The notes beneath the pieces were generated by a model. The model saw only the letters and a list, made by a program, of their open reading frames with translations. It had not been told where the DNA came from and did not search any database. A stretch of DNA of 64,000 bases from the NCBI GenBank assembly GCA_030411725.1, contig MU839841.1, forward strand, positions 434,001-498,000, read 5' to 3'. Position numbers and translations under genes: made by a program. Shown here piece after piece: positions 33,101 to 45,396 of the stretch. Origin of the DNA: Echria macrotheca (Eukaryota > Ascomycota > Sordariomycetes > Sordariales > Schizotheciaceae). How positions within the stretch are numbered: position 1 is the first letter of the stretch; each line of letters starts with the position of its first letter.

Positions 33101-36100
33101 CCAATCGTCCGGGGCAGATCCTCGACTGATATGTGACGAGGACGGGGTCATGCTACCCCACCGTGGTTGAGATGAAATTGGGCCAACCAACCCCATACCG
33201 GCGAGCAGGTGATGAGCGCTTTATTTCTCCTTGGCCCAGGCAGAGAGATTTTTTCGCTTCCAGAAGCAACGTCTGCCATCATGTCCTGGAGAAAGAGCGG
33301 GATGGTACATAGCAAAAGGATTTGTCGTGAGGTTGTTGTTCCACCAATTGTCAGCTTCTTCTGGCCGATCGCGGAACAGCAGGCTTGACCAATCGAGGAA
33401 AAGCGGTTTGGCTTTAGACAATTTTCTTCCAGTTGGTGATCATGGCTGCATATTCGGCCGCAGAACACACTCGGGAGCAGCCTCACTCCCTCTTGGCCGC
33501 TGCAACGGGTCTGACAGGCGCGGAACACACTCGGTAATGACGTGAAAAATGGCCCGCGATGCGCTCCCGTCTCGGAACGTGTTGGAAGTGAAAGCCGGCC
33601 ACAAATGAGGGCCAGCAACGGGGCCAGGTTGGCCCAGATCAGCAGCAGAGGCAGCCACACCCATCCTTCTGCCGGCTGCCACATACATACCAAGCAGTTG
33701 GAGAACGGGGTGGTCTTCGCGCATGCGCTGCCCTGCCTTGCTGGATGCAGCACAGCCCAAGTATAAGTCGGTCAGAATGTTAGGCGTCAATGCGACACGC
33801 CTGCAGAAGCGTGGTTCACTTTCAGTTGCCGAACGGGGTGGATAAAGCCGAGAGCTGTCGAGCATCAGAACGAGGGTATCGTTCGTGCGGACAGAAGCCA
33901 ACTGATGAGGGAGCGGGCCACCGGGAGTCGGAGCGGTCAGCAACGCATTTCGGTGCGCGCGACCAATGAGACGGCCAGAGCCCGAAGCGGAAGGATTGGC
34001 ATCTTGGAGCTATCGTCCGCGGGAAACCGTTGGACCGGATCCACGGCCACTTTCTACAACTTCATGAGAGAATATGAAATCGGGCATGATGAGCAACGGA
34101 CCGCATGGGTATGCTTGTGTTCCAGGGACGCAAGTTGGTTCGTACACGATACATGGGTCGGCGGCGACTCCGCCGTGGGGTGGAAGATTTGGAAAATTCC
34201 AATCCGGCTGTGACATGACAAGCTCATCGTTCGCGAACCCTTGCTGGCATCGCCAACCAACGCCCAAAAACGACGCATTTGAATCGGTACGGTTGATGGT
34301 GCAGACCGGTACCACAGCATGTGGTCGATTGTGGAGGTCAACCTGGGAGCTCCAGACATTGACCATGCACTTGCACTCGCCAATCAGGACGGCTGCCCTG
34401 GCCAGCCTGGATCTTCGACAGCGTGGCGGCGAAGATCGAAAAAATCCGACAGCCCTGGATTCTGTTGCCGAGCAAATCGAAGAGCGCCATGGCCCTGTGC
34501 CCGTTTTAATGAGTTGCAAGGTACGGTTCGATGATGCAACCCAAGCTGCCAGTTTCCGGCTAGCTTGCTCTGCGTCGTGTGGTGATGCCTTACCACGTTG
34601 GTCGACCTTGCTGGCTGTCAGGTTATCTCGCTGTCCCGCCGCTGGAGCTAACAGATGTTACCTGGCGTCACGAGCCGGTGAGGGTCGCGTCCAAAGTACC
34701 TATGAGTACGGAGGAGCTAGGTAAGGATGCTGCAAGGCCGCGGTATGGAGGAGCACGATGAGTTGGCAGTCGATCCGCAGACTGCAGAGCCTTGGGGGTT
34801 GCTATAAGTAACCAGAAAAGCAGTTACCGCCTCGAGTCCGGTACCCAGGACTGACGTGAAGCGCCTAAAGCAGACGCAGCAACCAAGCTGGTCGAGGCAG
34901 ACGTACGAATGACTGCAACACTAACTGTTTAGCGTATGCACGCCAGATGGAGCTTCGAGCGGACCGCAGGCGGTGACAGGGACAGTGACGCGACGGGCAG
35001 CTGCAGGCTTTTCAGTTGTCTTCCACATTGAGCGGTGACGTTGCCGGGTCGGTCTTGGTTCTGTCTAGGGTCCTTCCGTGTTCCGCGAAGAGGTCGAGCC
35101 AAACACTCTGGCGGGAAGGCGCTAGTCCGCTTTCACCCCATCGTCCCTGCAGCTTCGGTTCTCCGCCGTCTCCACCGCCCCGAGCCTGAGTGCTCCATCT
35201 GCCGGGGAAGGCGCGTTCAGTGCACTGCTGTGAGCGGAGGGTTCCATTGGCTTCGGCACCGTTGAACGAGGTGGCCGAGCAAAGAGAATTCTTCTGGTGG
35301 CGGCAGAAGCGTTGAAACGGCGCAGCCGCCCATCCATTCGCCGTCACTTACCAACCGCCCCATCCTCCATCCATCATCGCCCATCGCGACTCGCAGATGC
35401 GCCTGCATGCCCTGGAGCAACCGGGGCAGATCCAGCACTTTCTGCCACCCTGCTGCATGGATCGATGAAGCTAACAGCCTCGGCCGCGCCAGTCCAGGGC
35501 AACTCGCAAAATCTGTCATCCACTCATTCCTGCCAACCGACACGGTACAGCACCCACTGCAGTTGACCTCGAGCTGTCAAGGCTGCATCGTGAAGTCTCG
35601 GTAAAACGGCTTCTGTCGAGGTTTTGCGGGGGGCGCGTCTCAGCTCCCGATTCCCGACTCCCGACTTTGGCTCGACACTAGTGTAGGTTAGCACGGCTAA
35701 CCACCTCGACCATCATGATGGGATGAGCAAAGTTGAGAGGTCTGACGCTAGCTGCTCTCCCAATCCGTCGAGACCACAGCACGCCTCAGATGCTCGGTGT
35801 CGTCGCGTGGCGATCCAATGGATGCGGGAGTGCGCGGCGCCTCGGGCTATTTTGGAGCAGTGGCCCTTCATAGGCTCTAATTTCGGGGTGTGATGGCATC
35901 AGCCAGCTGCACTGCGCCCTGAATGAATGACGGGCAGCTCTTAGGCTCCCCTAACCGCGGTCGCTAAACTATCCGCGCCCCGAGCACACGCTGACGGCTC
36001 CACGTTGGCACAGCCGCGACTCGATGATGAACGGCCAACACCCGGCCGGGAAGCAGCAAGTAATCCAGCAGGCGAGCAGCACGCGAGTAGATAGGCAGCG

Positions 36101-38758
36101 GTATCCAACAGGCCTAGACCACATCTATGGCGACATGCGCGCTGGCAGCTCTCAACGACGCTGCAAGATAGTTAGCTGGCTTGAGATTGCCATCTCACTT
36201 GCGCCTCCTGGGATCAACCCGGCTTTCCCTTGCACGCCTCAACTTCGCGGCAACTGCTCGGCTGGTCAGATTGGCCGCTTTCTGAGGCTGGTCCCGATCA
36301 GACAAACGAACGCCAACGCGGCTTCCCGCAGCTACAGACTGTCTCGAAGATGCGCCGCGGCTGGCGGCGCGTATAACGAAAGAGAGAGGAAGAGAGGCAG
36401 CAAGGGGGCTTACTCGTGAACAGAAGTCGTCATGTCTACCAGAAGTACAAAAGGCGTCGAATGTCCTGGAGGAAAAGTTATTCGCCTTCGACCGGCCATC
36501 TTCTTTCCCCACCAGGCCGGCTCTTCAACTCATACCTCGGTAGGCGTGGCACCGATGCTTTCCTCACACGTCCAGCATCGCGATGTGAGGAAGATTGATG
36601 CGGGTGGCAAGTCCGTCCGGTAGACAGGTGCCGAATAACTACGACTCTCAGCTACTTCCTTAACTACCGCCTGTGTTCCGTCATCTGCGGTAGGAGCAGA
36701 TGCCGTTCTGCACGGGAAAGGGGAGAGAGTGAGCGAACATCGAGCCGCGCCCGTTGTCACAGTCACAGCCGCGACCAGAGCACGTCAAGTTCCCGTAGTC
36801 TCTCTCGTCGCCGCCGTACAGGACCGTCGTGGCTCGATATCGTCATGTTATCGGCGCCCAACATGATGGCTGTCGCGGCTGCTGTTCCTGTTGTCTTGCA
36901 CCGGTTGCTGTTGAGGTTGGATGGATCGTCTGAGGTCAAGCTACGTCAGCCAGGCAAACGTGTTGTCGCCAAGATCAGAACGGTCATCGCGTCGCCGCTG
37001 GCAGCACCCGACTTTCCCTATTCGGACTAGGCCGAATGGTTACAGGGCTTGCAAGGTTGCGATGCGAGCGAGCCACGCACCCACACACTCGGGGCCGTGT
37101 TTTCGGGTCGCAAGGGGGGGGAGGTCGAACCGTCAGACATGGTGCTCCGGGAGCAGAGCACGCACGACTCTTTTTGGGGGTTAACCGAATCTGGCTCGAC
37201 GCCGCCCGGAAGCTGTTGCATGCTTCCCCTTCGAACCTGGCACGCCTGGGTGAGGAAAAAAGAAAGGAGGGCCAAGTACTTCGAGGCCAATGGATTTTTC
37301 ATCGAAGGAAGCAATCCACCTCCGCCCCGTCGACCAGGGGCTTCACTAGCAACCCGCAAGACGCGGGCAAGGGGGCTCCCCTGCACCCCGGCTGACTGAC
37401 AACGATCCCAACTGCCTGTGCGGTGCTGAGCAGCCAACCTCTCTGACCTTGCCAGCCAGTCTGGTGTACCTGGTCTGTACTTTGCAGTCGATAAGACCGC
37501 AATGGCGTGGATGTAGTGGTCAACATGGTAGGGGTTTGCGGCATGGGTTGTTTTCGTCCCAGACCACGCCCCAGCCCTTTTACAAAAAGCTTTCCCCTGC
37601 CCGTCAGATGGGGCGCGAGCCCAACAGTAGGTGTAAAACCGCTGTGTGGACCAGCTGGGAGCTGACAAGCAAATGTCCAAACGCCTCTCTCTTTCCAATC
37701 CATCTTCCATCTCTCTGGTCTGGCATGGGAAGCAGTGTGAGCACCGGCCTGGACACTTCGGCGCGGCCTTGATATTGACGAGGACGCCATCACCGCTTGC
37801 TGGGATTCGCGCGGTCCTCACGGCTTACCAGGACCAAAGACATCGTCGCCCACGGCTTTTTCGCCATCCAACCTCGCCCATTTATACGAAGTTGCAAGTC
37901 TAGGAAATACGGGGCAGGGAAGGCAACAGAGGGCCTTGGCTGTGCTCTCTCCGTGTCCATTCACGCGGCAAGGACGACCTAGCGCACACTGGCATTTTTG
38001 TGAGCCACTCGCCGCCCGAGGCTGCTCTCCGGCGCCCTGAGTGGTTCGCTGTGGACGTATTCATCCAACAGATCACCGGAGCTATTCTTGCCCCTCTGCG
38101 CCGACGCAGGTCATCCCGTCCTTGCTCAAGTCAGATTCGTCGACGCTCGCCCGTTCACGGCCGCTGTCTCTCGTCTCCAAGCCGTCCCCTTCGAGGTATC
38201 CACTCACGCCTCTGGCACATCCTCCGTGGCTCACGCAGGCCAGCCCAGCACATCCGCAGCTCGCCATCTGGCTCCAGCCCGGTACTTATTGCGAAGCGTC
38301 TTCCCCCTGCGGCCAGCACGGCAGCTGCGAGTAGTCACCAGCTCCCCATCCGCCTCGATCATAAGACCGAGCCCCCGGGATCCGAACCAGAGCGTGCTAG
38401 CCCTCTCCGCAACACAAGGACCGGACACACTTCGGTCTCGGCTCTGAAAAGCGGCGGTCCCATCCCGGGCATCGGAAGCGGTCCAGGGAAGCACTACCTT
38501 CGGTTCTCGACGCCTCTCGAATCAACCCTGGCGGTCCAATCTGTCGCCCGGCCACGAGATCCAGCGTGCAGCTGGTCCGGCCCGAGCCTCCCGCAGCTAT
38601 CTTTGCAAGCTGCCTGCGGCCTCGGGTGCCAGGGCGAAGGCCCCCAACGGGACGGGATACGCGGCGTCGACTTGGATGTTCCGGCCCGGCACGTTTCTGA
38701 CTGCCGTCGTCAATGTCCCGGTCCTCTAGACCCCAAGTGCGAAGGGGAACAGGTCTCG
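30166..38758. other. 8.6 kb stretch without a supportable gene
   Basis: GC-rich throughout, between the SMP-30 promoter and the bZIP start. Open frames (e.g. 30992-31579 minus, 33148-33753 minus, 34074-34724 plus) are Arg/Ser/Pro/Cys-rich shadows without domains, and no splice-joined frame looked protein-like. Contains a CTG repeat at 31061-31120. From about 38000 the bZIP frame is open but without ATG and may be leader. Confidence 0.6.
31061..31120. repeat. interrupted CTG/CAG trinucleotide repeat
   Basis: Two blocks of CTG (about 31061-31082 and 31098-31120) separated by 15 bases of other sequence. On the minus strand it would read as polyglutamine in an unsupported frame. Confidence 0.95.
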
Positions 38759-40594
38759 ATGTCGCCGAGGCCTCCTTCCGCCTCTCACCGTCCCTCGCAG
38801 TCCCCGCCTCGCGAAGCCGGGTCTTCATCTCCATCCCGGCAAAATCCCGCCCATCGCGATGACTCGAGTGCGCGCCCGCCGCATGACCCGGGCGGCGGGA
38901 TCGGACCCGAAGGGGAAGGAGGAAGTCAGCGCCGCGGATCCAGGACCTCAGGAGTACACAACATCCTGAACCCGTCTGGTCCGCGGGCGCCCGCCCCGGC
39001 ATCATCTCCGCCGATACCGCACCCTCACGGCGAAGCGAGCCCGCAACAGAAAATGGGGTTAGGTCAATATGGGGGAATCAGCTCGCCGTCGCGGCCAGCA
39101 GGTTATCAAGGACACGGTGCGGTCACGCCGCAGCCCGCCCATCCGGCGATGCCACTTTCCCAGTCACCCGGAGCGCCACTTCCCTCCGGATCTCCGCCGG
39201 CACCGCATCCTTACCCGCTCGCTGCCGCGAGACGCATTCTCACCCCGAAGTCGCCGCGTGCCGCCAGTCTCAGTCGAGCAGCAATGCGAGCCGTCGAGGC
39301 TCAGCGGCTTTCCAGCCTGCCGCCCCATCCCGGAAGACCCGGGATCCCGCCGCATGACTCTTCTCCCCTCGGCGGGACCCCGGGGCTGGGGGCATCGCCC
39401 CAGTTTCCTGGCCCGATTCACGCGCCAGGCGCCGCAGGACCGCCACCTTCACGACCAACCTCGAACCTCTCGCGTTCTCTCTCGCAGCCGATGATTGGCC
39501 ACGCGGGACCTCCTCCTACATCCCAGGAACCATTGCCACCAGGCGGTGTAGCCCGTGATGTCGGAGGCAGAGCCGCTTACTCGCCGGGCCCACCATTCGG
39601 CGCTGGGCCAGGGCCAAGCAGGATGTCTGCAGGAGATCAACGGTGGGGGCAGGGGGTTCTCGGTCCGCTTCCTGCAAGCAGCTCCGGGGCGAGGAATCTA
39701 CAGCTTGGGGAAGGCCAGCAGCACCTCTTGGCCATAACCCCGACGCATGGCGAGGAAATACTGATTCCCGTGGATATCCACCAAGCTTCGAAACAAGCGG
39801 ACGAGAAGAGGATGCGGAACGCAGGGGCTTCGGCACGATTTCGACAGCGAAAGAAGGAGAGGGAGAAGGAGATAATGCAGGAGTTGGACAAGGTGGAGGC
39901 GACGAACCGGGACCTGGAGAGGAGGATTGAAGAGCTGGAGAGCCGGAATCAGGACCTAGAGGTTGAGCGTGATTACTACCGAAGCGAACGAAACCGCCTC
40001 CGGGACATCGTGTCCCGGACGCCGGGCATTAGCGAATGGGCCGACCGCGGTCCGCCTAGCCCGACGCCCTCGAGGGCCGCTGGGTCTTTCGCCGCCGACA
40101 ACAGCCCGCTACCTCCTCCGACGCCGCCTGCCGGTCTCCCACCAATGTCGCACCCATATCCTGCGGCGCACACGCACACGCACTCACACGCGCTCGCACA
40201 TCCTCACCCACCGCCATCTTCGTACGATGATCCAGCGATGCACGAGCGGCCGGCGAGACGAAGAAGGACAGACTCGGAACCGTCCCTCGGCACACCATCG
40301 TATCGGCCCACCACTCCCGCCTCCCTACCGCCGATTCCCGGCCAAGGCTCTGCAGCCTACTCGATCCCTCCGTCTCCGCTTTTGGCCCCGGCCCCCGGCA
40401 CAGCCCGCCTGCCGCCGATTCGGTATAACCACCCTCCAACGTCGGAAACCCCGCCGCCAATCCAAAGCGGACCGCCTCCTCCTATACCCTCGCAGCCTGG
40501 TCAAAGTAGCACATACCCGTCCTACGGCAAAGCCCCCTACGAAACTGGGTGGGCTACAGGGCCGAGAGGACCCGGGGAAGGCCCCACCAGGTAG
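38759..40594 (+). CDS. bZIP transcription factor
   Basis: A single exon from the first in-frame ATG (38759) encodes 611 residues. The bZIP is at about residues 343-420: basic region ADEKRMRNAGASARFRQRKK, followed by a long charged zipper (ELDKVEATNRDLERRIEELESRN...). The N-x3-S-A-x-R-F-R signature of the basic region places it near the fungal Cys3/MetR-type bZIPs, but the target pathway is not shown. Everything else is Pro/Ser/Gly-rich and probably disordered, with a His-rich patch (about 465-485) and poly-Pro runs. The frame stays open for about 253 codons upstream of 38759 without any ATG, so an N-terminal extension through splicing or a non-AUG start cannot be excluded. Nuclear regulator. 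Confidence 0.88.
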   Translation: MSPRPPSASHRPSQSPPREAGSSSPSRQNPAHRDDSSARPPHDPGGGIGPEGEGGSQRRGSRTSGVHNILNPSGPRAPAPASSPPIPHPHGEASPQQKMGLGQYGGISSPSRPAGYQGHGAVTPQPAHPAMPLSQSPGAPLPSGSPPAPHPYPLAAARRILTPKSPRAASLSRAAMRAVEAQRLSSLPPHPGRPGIPPHDSSPLGGTPGLGASPQFPGPIHAPGAAGPPPSRPTSNLSRSLSQPMIGHAGPPPTSQEPLPPGGVARDVGGRAAYSPGPPFGAGPGPSRMSAGDQRWGQGVLGPLPASSSGARNLQLGEGQQHLLAITPTHGEEILIPVDIHQASKQADEKRMRNAGASARFRQRKKEREKEIMQELDKVEATNRDLERRIEELESRNQDLEVERDYYRSERNRLRDIVSRTPGISEWADRGPPSPTPSRAAGSFAADNSPLPPPTPPAGLPPMSHPYPAAHTHTHSHALAHPHPPPSSYDDPAMHERPARRRRTDSEPSLGTPSYRPTTPASLPPIPGQGSAAYSIPPSPLLAPAPGTARLPPIRYNHPPTSETPPPIQSGPPPPIPSQPGQSSTYPSYGKAPYETGWATGPRGPGEGPTR

Positions 40595-42060
40595 AAATGG
40601 CGTGGGAACCTGAGCTTACCTGCCAGAGACGTCGAGACGTCTCCTGGGCTGGAAGCGGATACATACAACTGAAAGAGGGGGCGCACGCATAGATGATATA
40701 TCGACAACGACGAACGAAAATTATCACGAGGCTCGGTTCTTTCGAGATTGGGATTAGATGGGAGAGCCAACCTGCCTCTGTTTTTTTGAACATTTTACTT
40801 GCCGATTTCCTGTGTCCGTCGGAGGTGTTATATCTAGATACGCGCAAAGAATCTCGGGCGACCGAGACGGGAATTGGGGTATCCGGGAAAAGAGAACGTG
40901 GGAGAATCACTGGGGTCTACAAACTGCATTGGTCTTTTTGTCTCGTTTTCCCTTGCTGGCTGGCATCTGAGACAAACGCGATGGGGAACCAGAGGGCCGG
41001 GAGTTTGGAACAGCTCACCACGCTCTTCTCCTAGCAAGTCTCGGGCCTTCATATCCCTACTCTTTTTGGTTTGGTCATTTTTGGTCTCAATTTTGCACAC
41101 TCGATGGAGGAAAACAGGATCCATCTTTATGTTTTGCGTTTTTTATTGCGGGCAATACTTGTTTTTGGTCTTTTCACAGCATGGTGGATGGTCTTATTTA
41201 CTCTATTGCTTATTCCCAACCACCTTCCTATTCCACACACCTACTAATCCGCACGATTCCTTACCCAACAACCTCACTCGCTAAATCTCTCTCCCCTTTT
41301 CGACCATCTCTCTTCCTCATCATAATGGAGAGCAAACGCATTTATATACACCACGACGTGGCCACACGGCACTCCTGAACAAAAGCTGGCGCGACGGATT
41401 CATCACTTTTTCTCTGCGGCACTGCTTGTTTATAATTACACACCGTAGCTGTATGGCTTGCGGAGTATTGGAAAGGAGGGGGGGTTTGTGCTGTTTTGAT
41501 TTGGTTGGAGGGGGATTTTATTTGTCCCCCCCTGTGTTTTGTCGATCCGGACCATTGTTTATTTTCCGCCAGTGGCTGGTTTTTTTCGGCGAATGAGGGA
41601 GTGAAATGGGTTGGATGGCACGGTGTTTCGGCGTTTTCCTATCCAAGATTTCGATATAATCCTTTTTTGTTTCGGCTGGCCATTTGAGTTTTGTTTTTTG
41701 TCTTGTCATGGCAGGTTCGGGAGAGGGACAGCGCGCGCGCAAACTTAGATACCACATTTTGCAGAACAGAGCACAGCAGAGCAGCAGCATTACTCACAGA
41801 TTGGAATTTTTTGCTATAGTTTTTCTCAAGGGGTCTGGGGAGAGAGACAGAACCAGAAATGTACCTACATAGATCCCGTTCATCTCGTCTGGAATATGGC
41901 GAGGATGGTGGGGAGAAGGATCATGAAAGAAATTTTGAACTCCGCACCTTGTATAGGTACAATACACATACCTGTTACATGTTGAATGCACGAAAGAAAG
42001 GCCAGAGGAAGAAGAAAAAATAGCTCTCCTCGGTGAGGATATAGGTTCCGTTTCTCTCTG

Positions 42061-42215
42061 TATAACGACTGTGCAATTGGGCCACGCCCAACTGAGCCAG
42101 CTTCCAAAAGGATTGCCAAAATTCTAAGGTCGGCACCCCAGAACTTCAATTGTGGTTTTATGCCATCACGATCCAGGCCCCATAATCGTAACTCCTGGGA
42201 CGTTTGTACAGGGAA
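42061..42215 (-). repeat. degraded dispersed repeat, copy A (inverted)
   Basis: Its reverse complement aligns with 46890-47043. Exact shared blocks include GGCAATCCTTTTGGAAGC and CAATTGCACAGTCGT, with the remaining positions differing largely by transitions. Looks like a relic of a mobile element or of a segmental copy altered by mutation. Confidence 0.75.
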
Positions 42216-42502
42216 TATTTGGACCAAGAGGAATAAACCAAATCAGTAACTTGTGTGTGTATAAACACCAGAGAAGGAAGAGAAGGCGATGATGAGAAGT
42301 GTGTTAACCTCTAGAATAAATAACCCCCCAGTGTTAGGCAGGAATTTTTCCGACCAGGAACCTCGATAACGCCTGCATTCTGATGCTCGGGACGGAGGTT
42401 CAACGATCTCGTCACTGACTGACTGCAGTAAACCGCATCGCAGTCTGGCGATATCCCCCTTTGAGTTGGCCCTTTGGTGCAAGGAAAGGAAGCCGCAGGA
42501 GG

Positions 42503-42691
42503 AAGAAAAAGAAGAAGAAGAAGAAGGGACTGGACAGTTACCTACCTGCCTACCTACCTACCTAGCTACAGTGCCTACCTACCTCCCCATCCTAGCCCAG
42601 ACAGACACAGATCCAGATACGGATCTAGACCTCACCGTCCTCTGTAGCTAGGAGTCCAGCTAGACCTACAGTACAGTACAGTACAGTACAG
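42503..42691. repeat. cluster of simple repeats: GAA, CTAC and ACAGT
   Basis: A (GAA)-type run to about 42526, imperfect CTAC repeats at 42541-42584, and ACAGT pentamers at about 42667-42691. Confidence 0.9.
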
Positions 42692-45396
42692 CAAGAGTAC
42701 GGTCCCTGTAGTTATTCCGTACGGTAAGGCACCTAACTAACAGTGAGGCATGTTCGAGACGACGATTCTACGTCCCACTCACACTCACACACACGCTCAT
42801 GGATGGCTACGACAGGTAACTAGAGAACAAACAATTCCTCGGCCACCGATTGGCGGTGAACGGGGAGTCGGGGTGAATGGATGGACGGGAGAAAGAAGAA
42901 GAAAGCTACCTAGTTAGAGCTAACAATTACGCCCGCTTTGCTTGCTTGCCAGCCCGTCCGCCCGCCCACCTTCCGCCGCGGCTGGCTGGCCGGCCGAAGC
43001 GCCGGATAGTTATCGGTAACTATGTGATGAAAGCTTTGAGCCTTCCATATCGGTGGTGTGTCAGTGCGGTCTCATGTTTCGTGTTGCTGCACCGCAGCAG
43101 GAGGATTTGAAATGTTGACTGTTGTCCGCTAGGCAGGTACTGTTGCACCACCCAAACAAATAGCTCGTCACATTTCTCTCTTTCGATGGTGATGGCCTCC
43201 AATACACCCCAGGCTTCAGCCGCGTCTGTGGGAAGAGAGGCAGACACAAACCGGGGGAGCATGTGGCCTGGTTGATGAATGGTTGGATGTGAGTGTTTCC
43301 CTTTCCCCCCCCATGCCTCCACGCCCTTCTTCAACCCCCCCTCCCTCCCTCCCGGCCTGCCCTCCCTCCCTTGTCCTGGCTTGTCACTTCGCTCGCGTGG
43401 CCGGGCTTTTTTCATGTCGTTCGCACCCCGGCCGGGCAAGATGAATGGACAGCCATGGTCTCGCGCTGTTTTCCCGCGGACGCTCGGCTCAGTTCATCCG
43501 GTGGGTCTGAATGGCTCTTCCACTCTCTGATCACGCTCGCTGCGGGCGCAATAGGCTGGCCGGGGAAAGGCGGCGGCGGCGAGGAGGGGGGGTGGCTGGA
43601 CCAGTCGGACGATTCGGAAGGTGGTGGGAAAACCGGGCTTGCTGATTTGTTTTCTTTTTCCTCCGCTCTTTCTGCGCGGCACCCACGCCCTCCCCCGGTT
43701 ATTCCTGTGCCTACCTGGTTGCGGGCCAGGCAAGGCAAGAGACAAAGTCCTAGACAAGGCTTCTCCTCACAGCTTCGTTATCTCGGTCAAGGGTCGATGG
43801 GGAAAGTGTTTGAGTTGACGAATTATGATCACGCCAGATGCTGCCTGTGAAGGCTGCCTGTAAGTGCGCACCGGTTGGACAAGAAATCTAGCTCCACGCG
43901 TCGTATTCGTCGCCATTAGTCGCACCAATCGACGCGTCTATCTGGTCGGACGCATGGAGGGTCTTGCGGAGAATTTCAAACCGGTAATGCAACGTCGGTT
44001 TTTGCGATGGCATCGAGACGGGGGTTTGGTCCGCGCGGCTCCGTCGCTTGGGGCGGGAAAGTCTTGAAGAATCCCCGGCGGCACCATCTCATCTTCTCAT
44101 CTCGTGGAGATGATCGATCGGGTTCGTAAGATGAAGAAGGGGCTCGCCATCGACGTGAAGCGAGATGGCTTGATTTCCTCATCGGGGAGCAGCGTCGTGT
44201 CTTGACACCCAAACGGGAAGAAGCCTGGGGAAGGGACCACCGGCAGAGGATTGGAAGGCCTGAGCAGGCATGCCGGACTGATTGTTGACTGGCGTCCAGG
44301 GTGCCCGACTGCTCCCCAATAGGCAGGCCCAAATTATCAGCCTATGGGAAGTCGACATCACAGAGGCCAGTGAGATTTCGTCGTCAAGCCATGGGATAAA
44401 CGGTGAGCAACGACCGCCAATGGGGAGGGATGCTACCGTGGTATTCATCAATCAAGTCAGAAAGACCTGATGACTGGTGATCACCGCGGAAACACCGAAG
44501 CTGAGAAGATGCACGAGCAATGAAGTGGCTGGGGGTGAAGTTGGCAAGTTCCAGTCCGGGCCAACCATCAACACCCGAGTGGGCTTCGGGATGTTGAATG
44601 TACTCACTTTGTACCGTCGACATTGCTTTGACGCACACCCTCGAGCAGGCCGAGTATTGGCGTCGATACGACATGACATGGGGAACATTCAGAGCATGCC
44701 GCCGAATCGCGCAGTTGACCCTCATCAGACGACACATCTGATTTGAGACAGCGAAATAACTAATGGGACGGGCGAAGTCGTCATTCCGAGAGGCGTGCGG
44801 GATCTGACGATGATCCGGCAGAGCAAAAGAAACAACAGACGGATATTGCGGCTCTGTGCGGCTGGTCTGCTAGATGTTCGGCTTCCATGTTGCACTGCAT
44901 CTTAACACGGCCACATATTGGCAAAGTTGTAGAGTAAGATTTCGGGGGACTCCAATAGTTAGTGTATCACTCGATGGACATCTGAAATCGAGTTCCCCAC
45001 AATCGCGAATGCGGATCACGAGAATGCCCGACGAGGTGCGCCGTCCGAAAACGACCACGCATCAACCCCACTTCATACACGGGCCCGAAATTGGACGATG
45101 ACCACCGATGAAAAATATCCGTTCACGGTATTTTGACGCTTTGTTTGTATCACCACGGAAGTGGGCTTGTGGATGCCTGATGATGCCTGACGCGAGCAGC
45201 GGAAGGAGCCGATCAACCTCAGACAGGGGTCCTCTGGTTCCGATGGAGCCATGACGCACCCATGCATGCAACACCCCACACCAAGGGCCAGCCACAGCAG
45301 CTGAGCCCCACATATCGGAAGATCAGGCAGAACTCCACCTCGACTTTCCAACACCACTGCCGTGATAGCAGTGCTATCAACACCAACCCCACGGGC

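Larger units (their letters stand above)
40595..45396. other. 4.8 kb gene-free region with simple repeats and a repeat remnant
   Basis: The bZIP 3' UTR (T-rich to about 41700), a degraded dispersed repeat at 42061-42215, purine and CTAC/ACAGT repeats at 42503-42691, a C-rich tract at 43300-43375, then ordinary sequence up to the NFKBIL1-like gene. No credible open frame. Confidence 0.6.

Noticed and set aside
34074..34724. A 216-codon plus-strand frame in the long gap
   Set aside because: Cys, Arg and Ser-rich without periodicity or domains; competing frames overlap on the other strand.
43293..43850. A 185-codon plus-strand frame
   Set aside because: Starts in a C-rich tract giving poly-Pro/Leu; no domain, no plausible splice partner.
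45262..45396. Upstream ATG extending the NFKBIL1-like protein by 45 residues
   Set aside because: The added segment has no conserved look; the ATG at 45397 has a good context and begins a nuclear-signal-like stretch.
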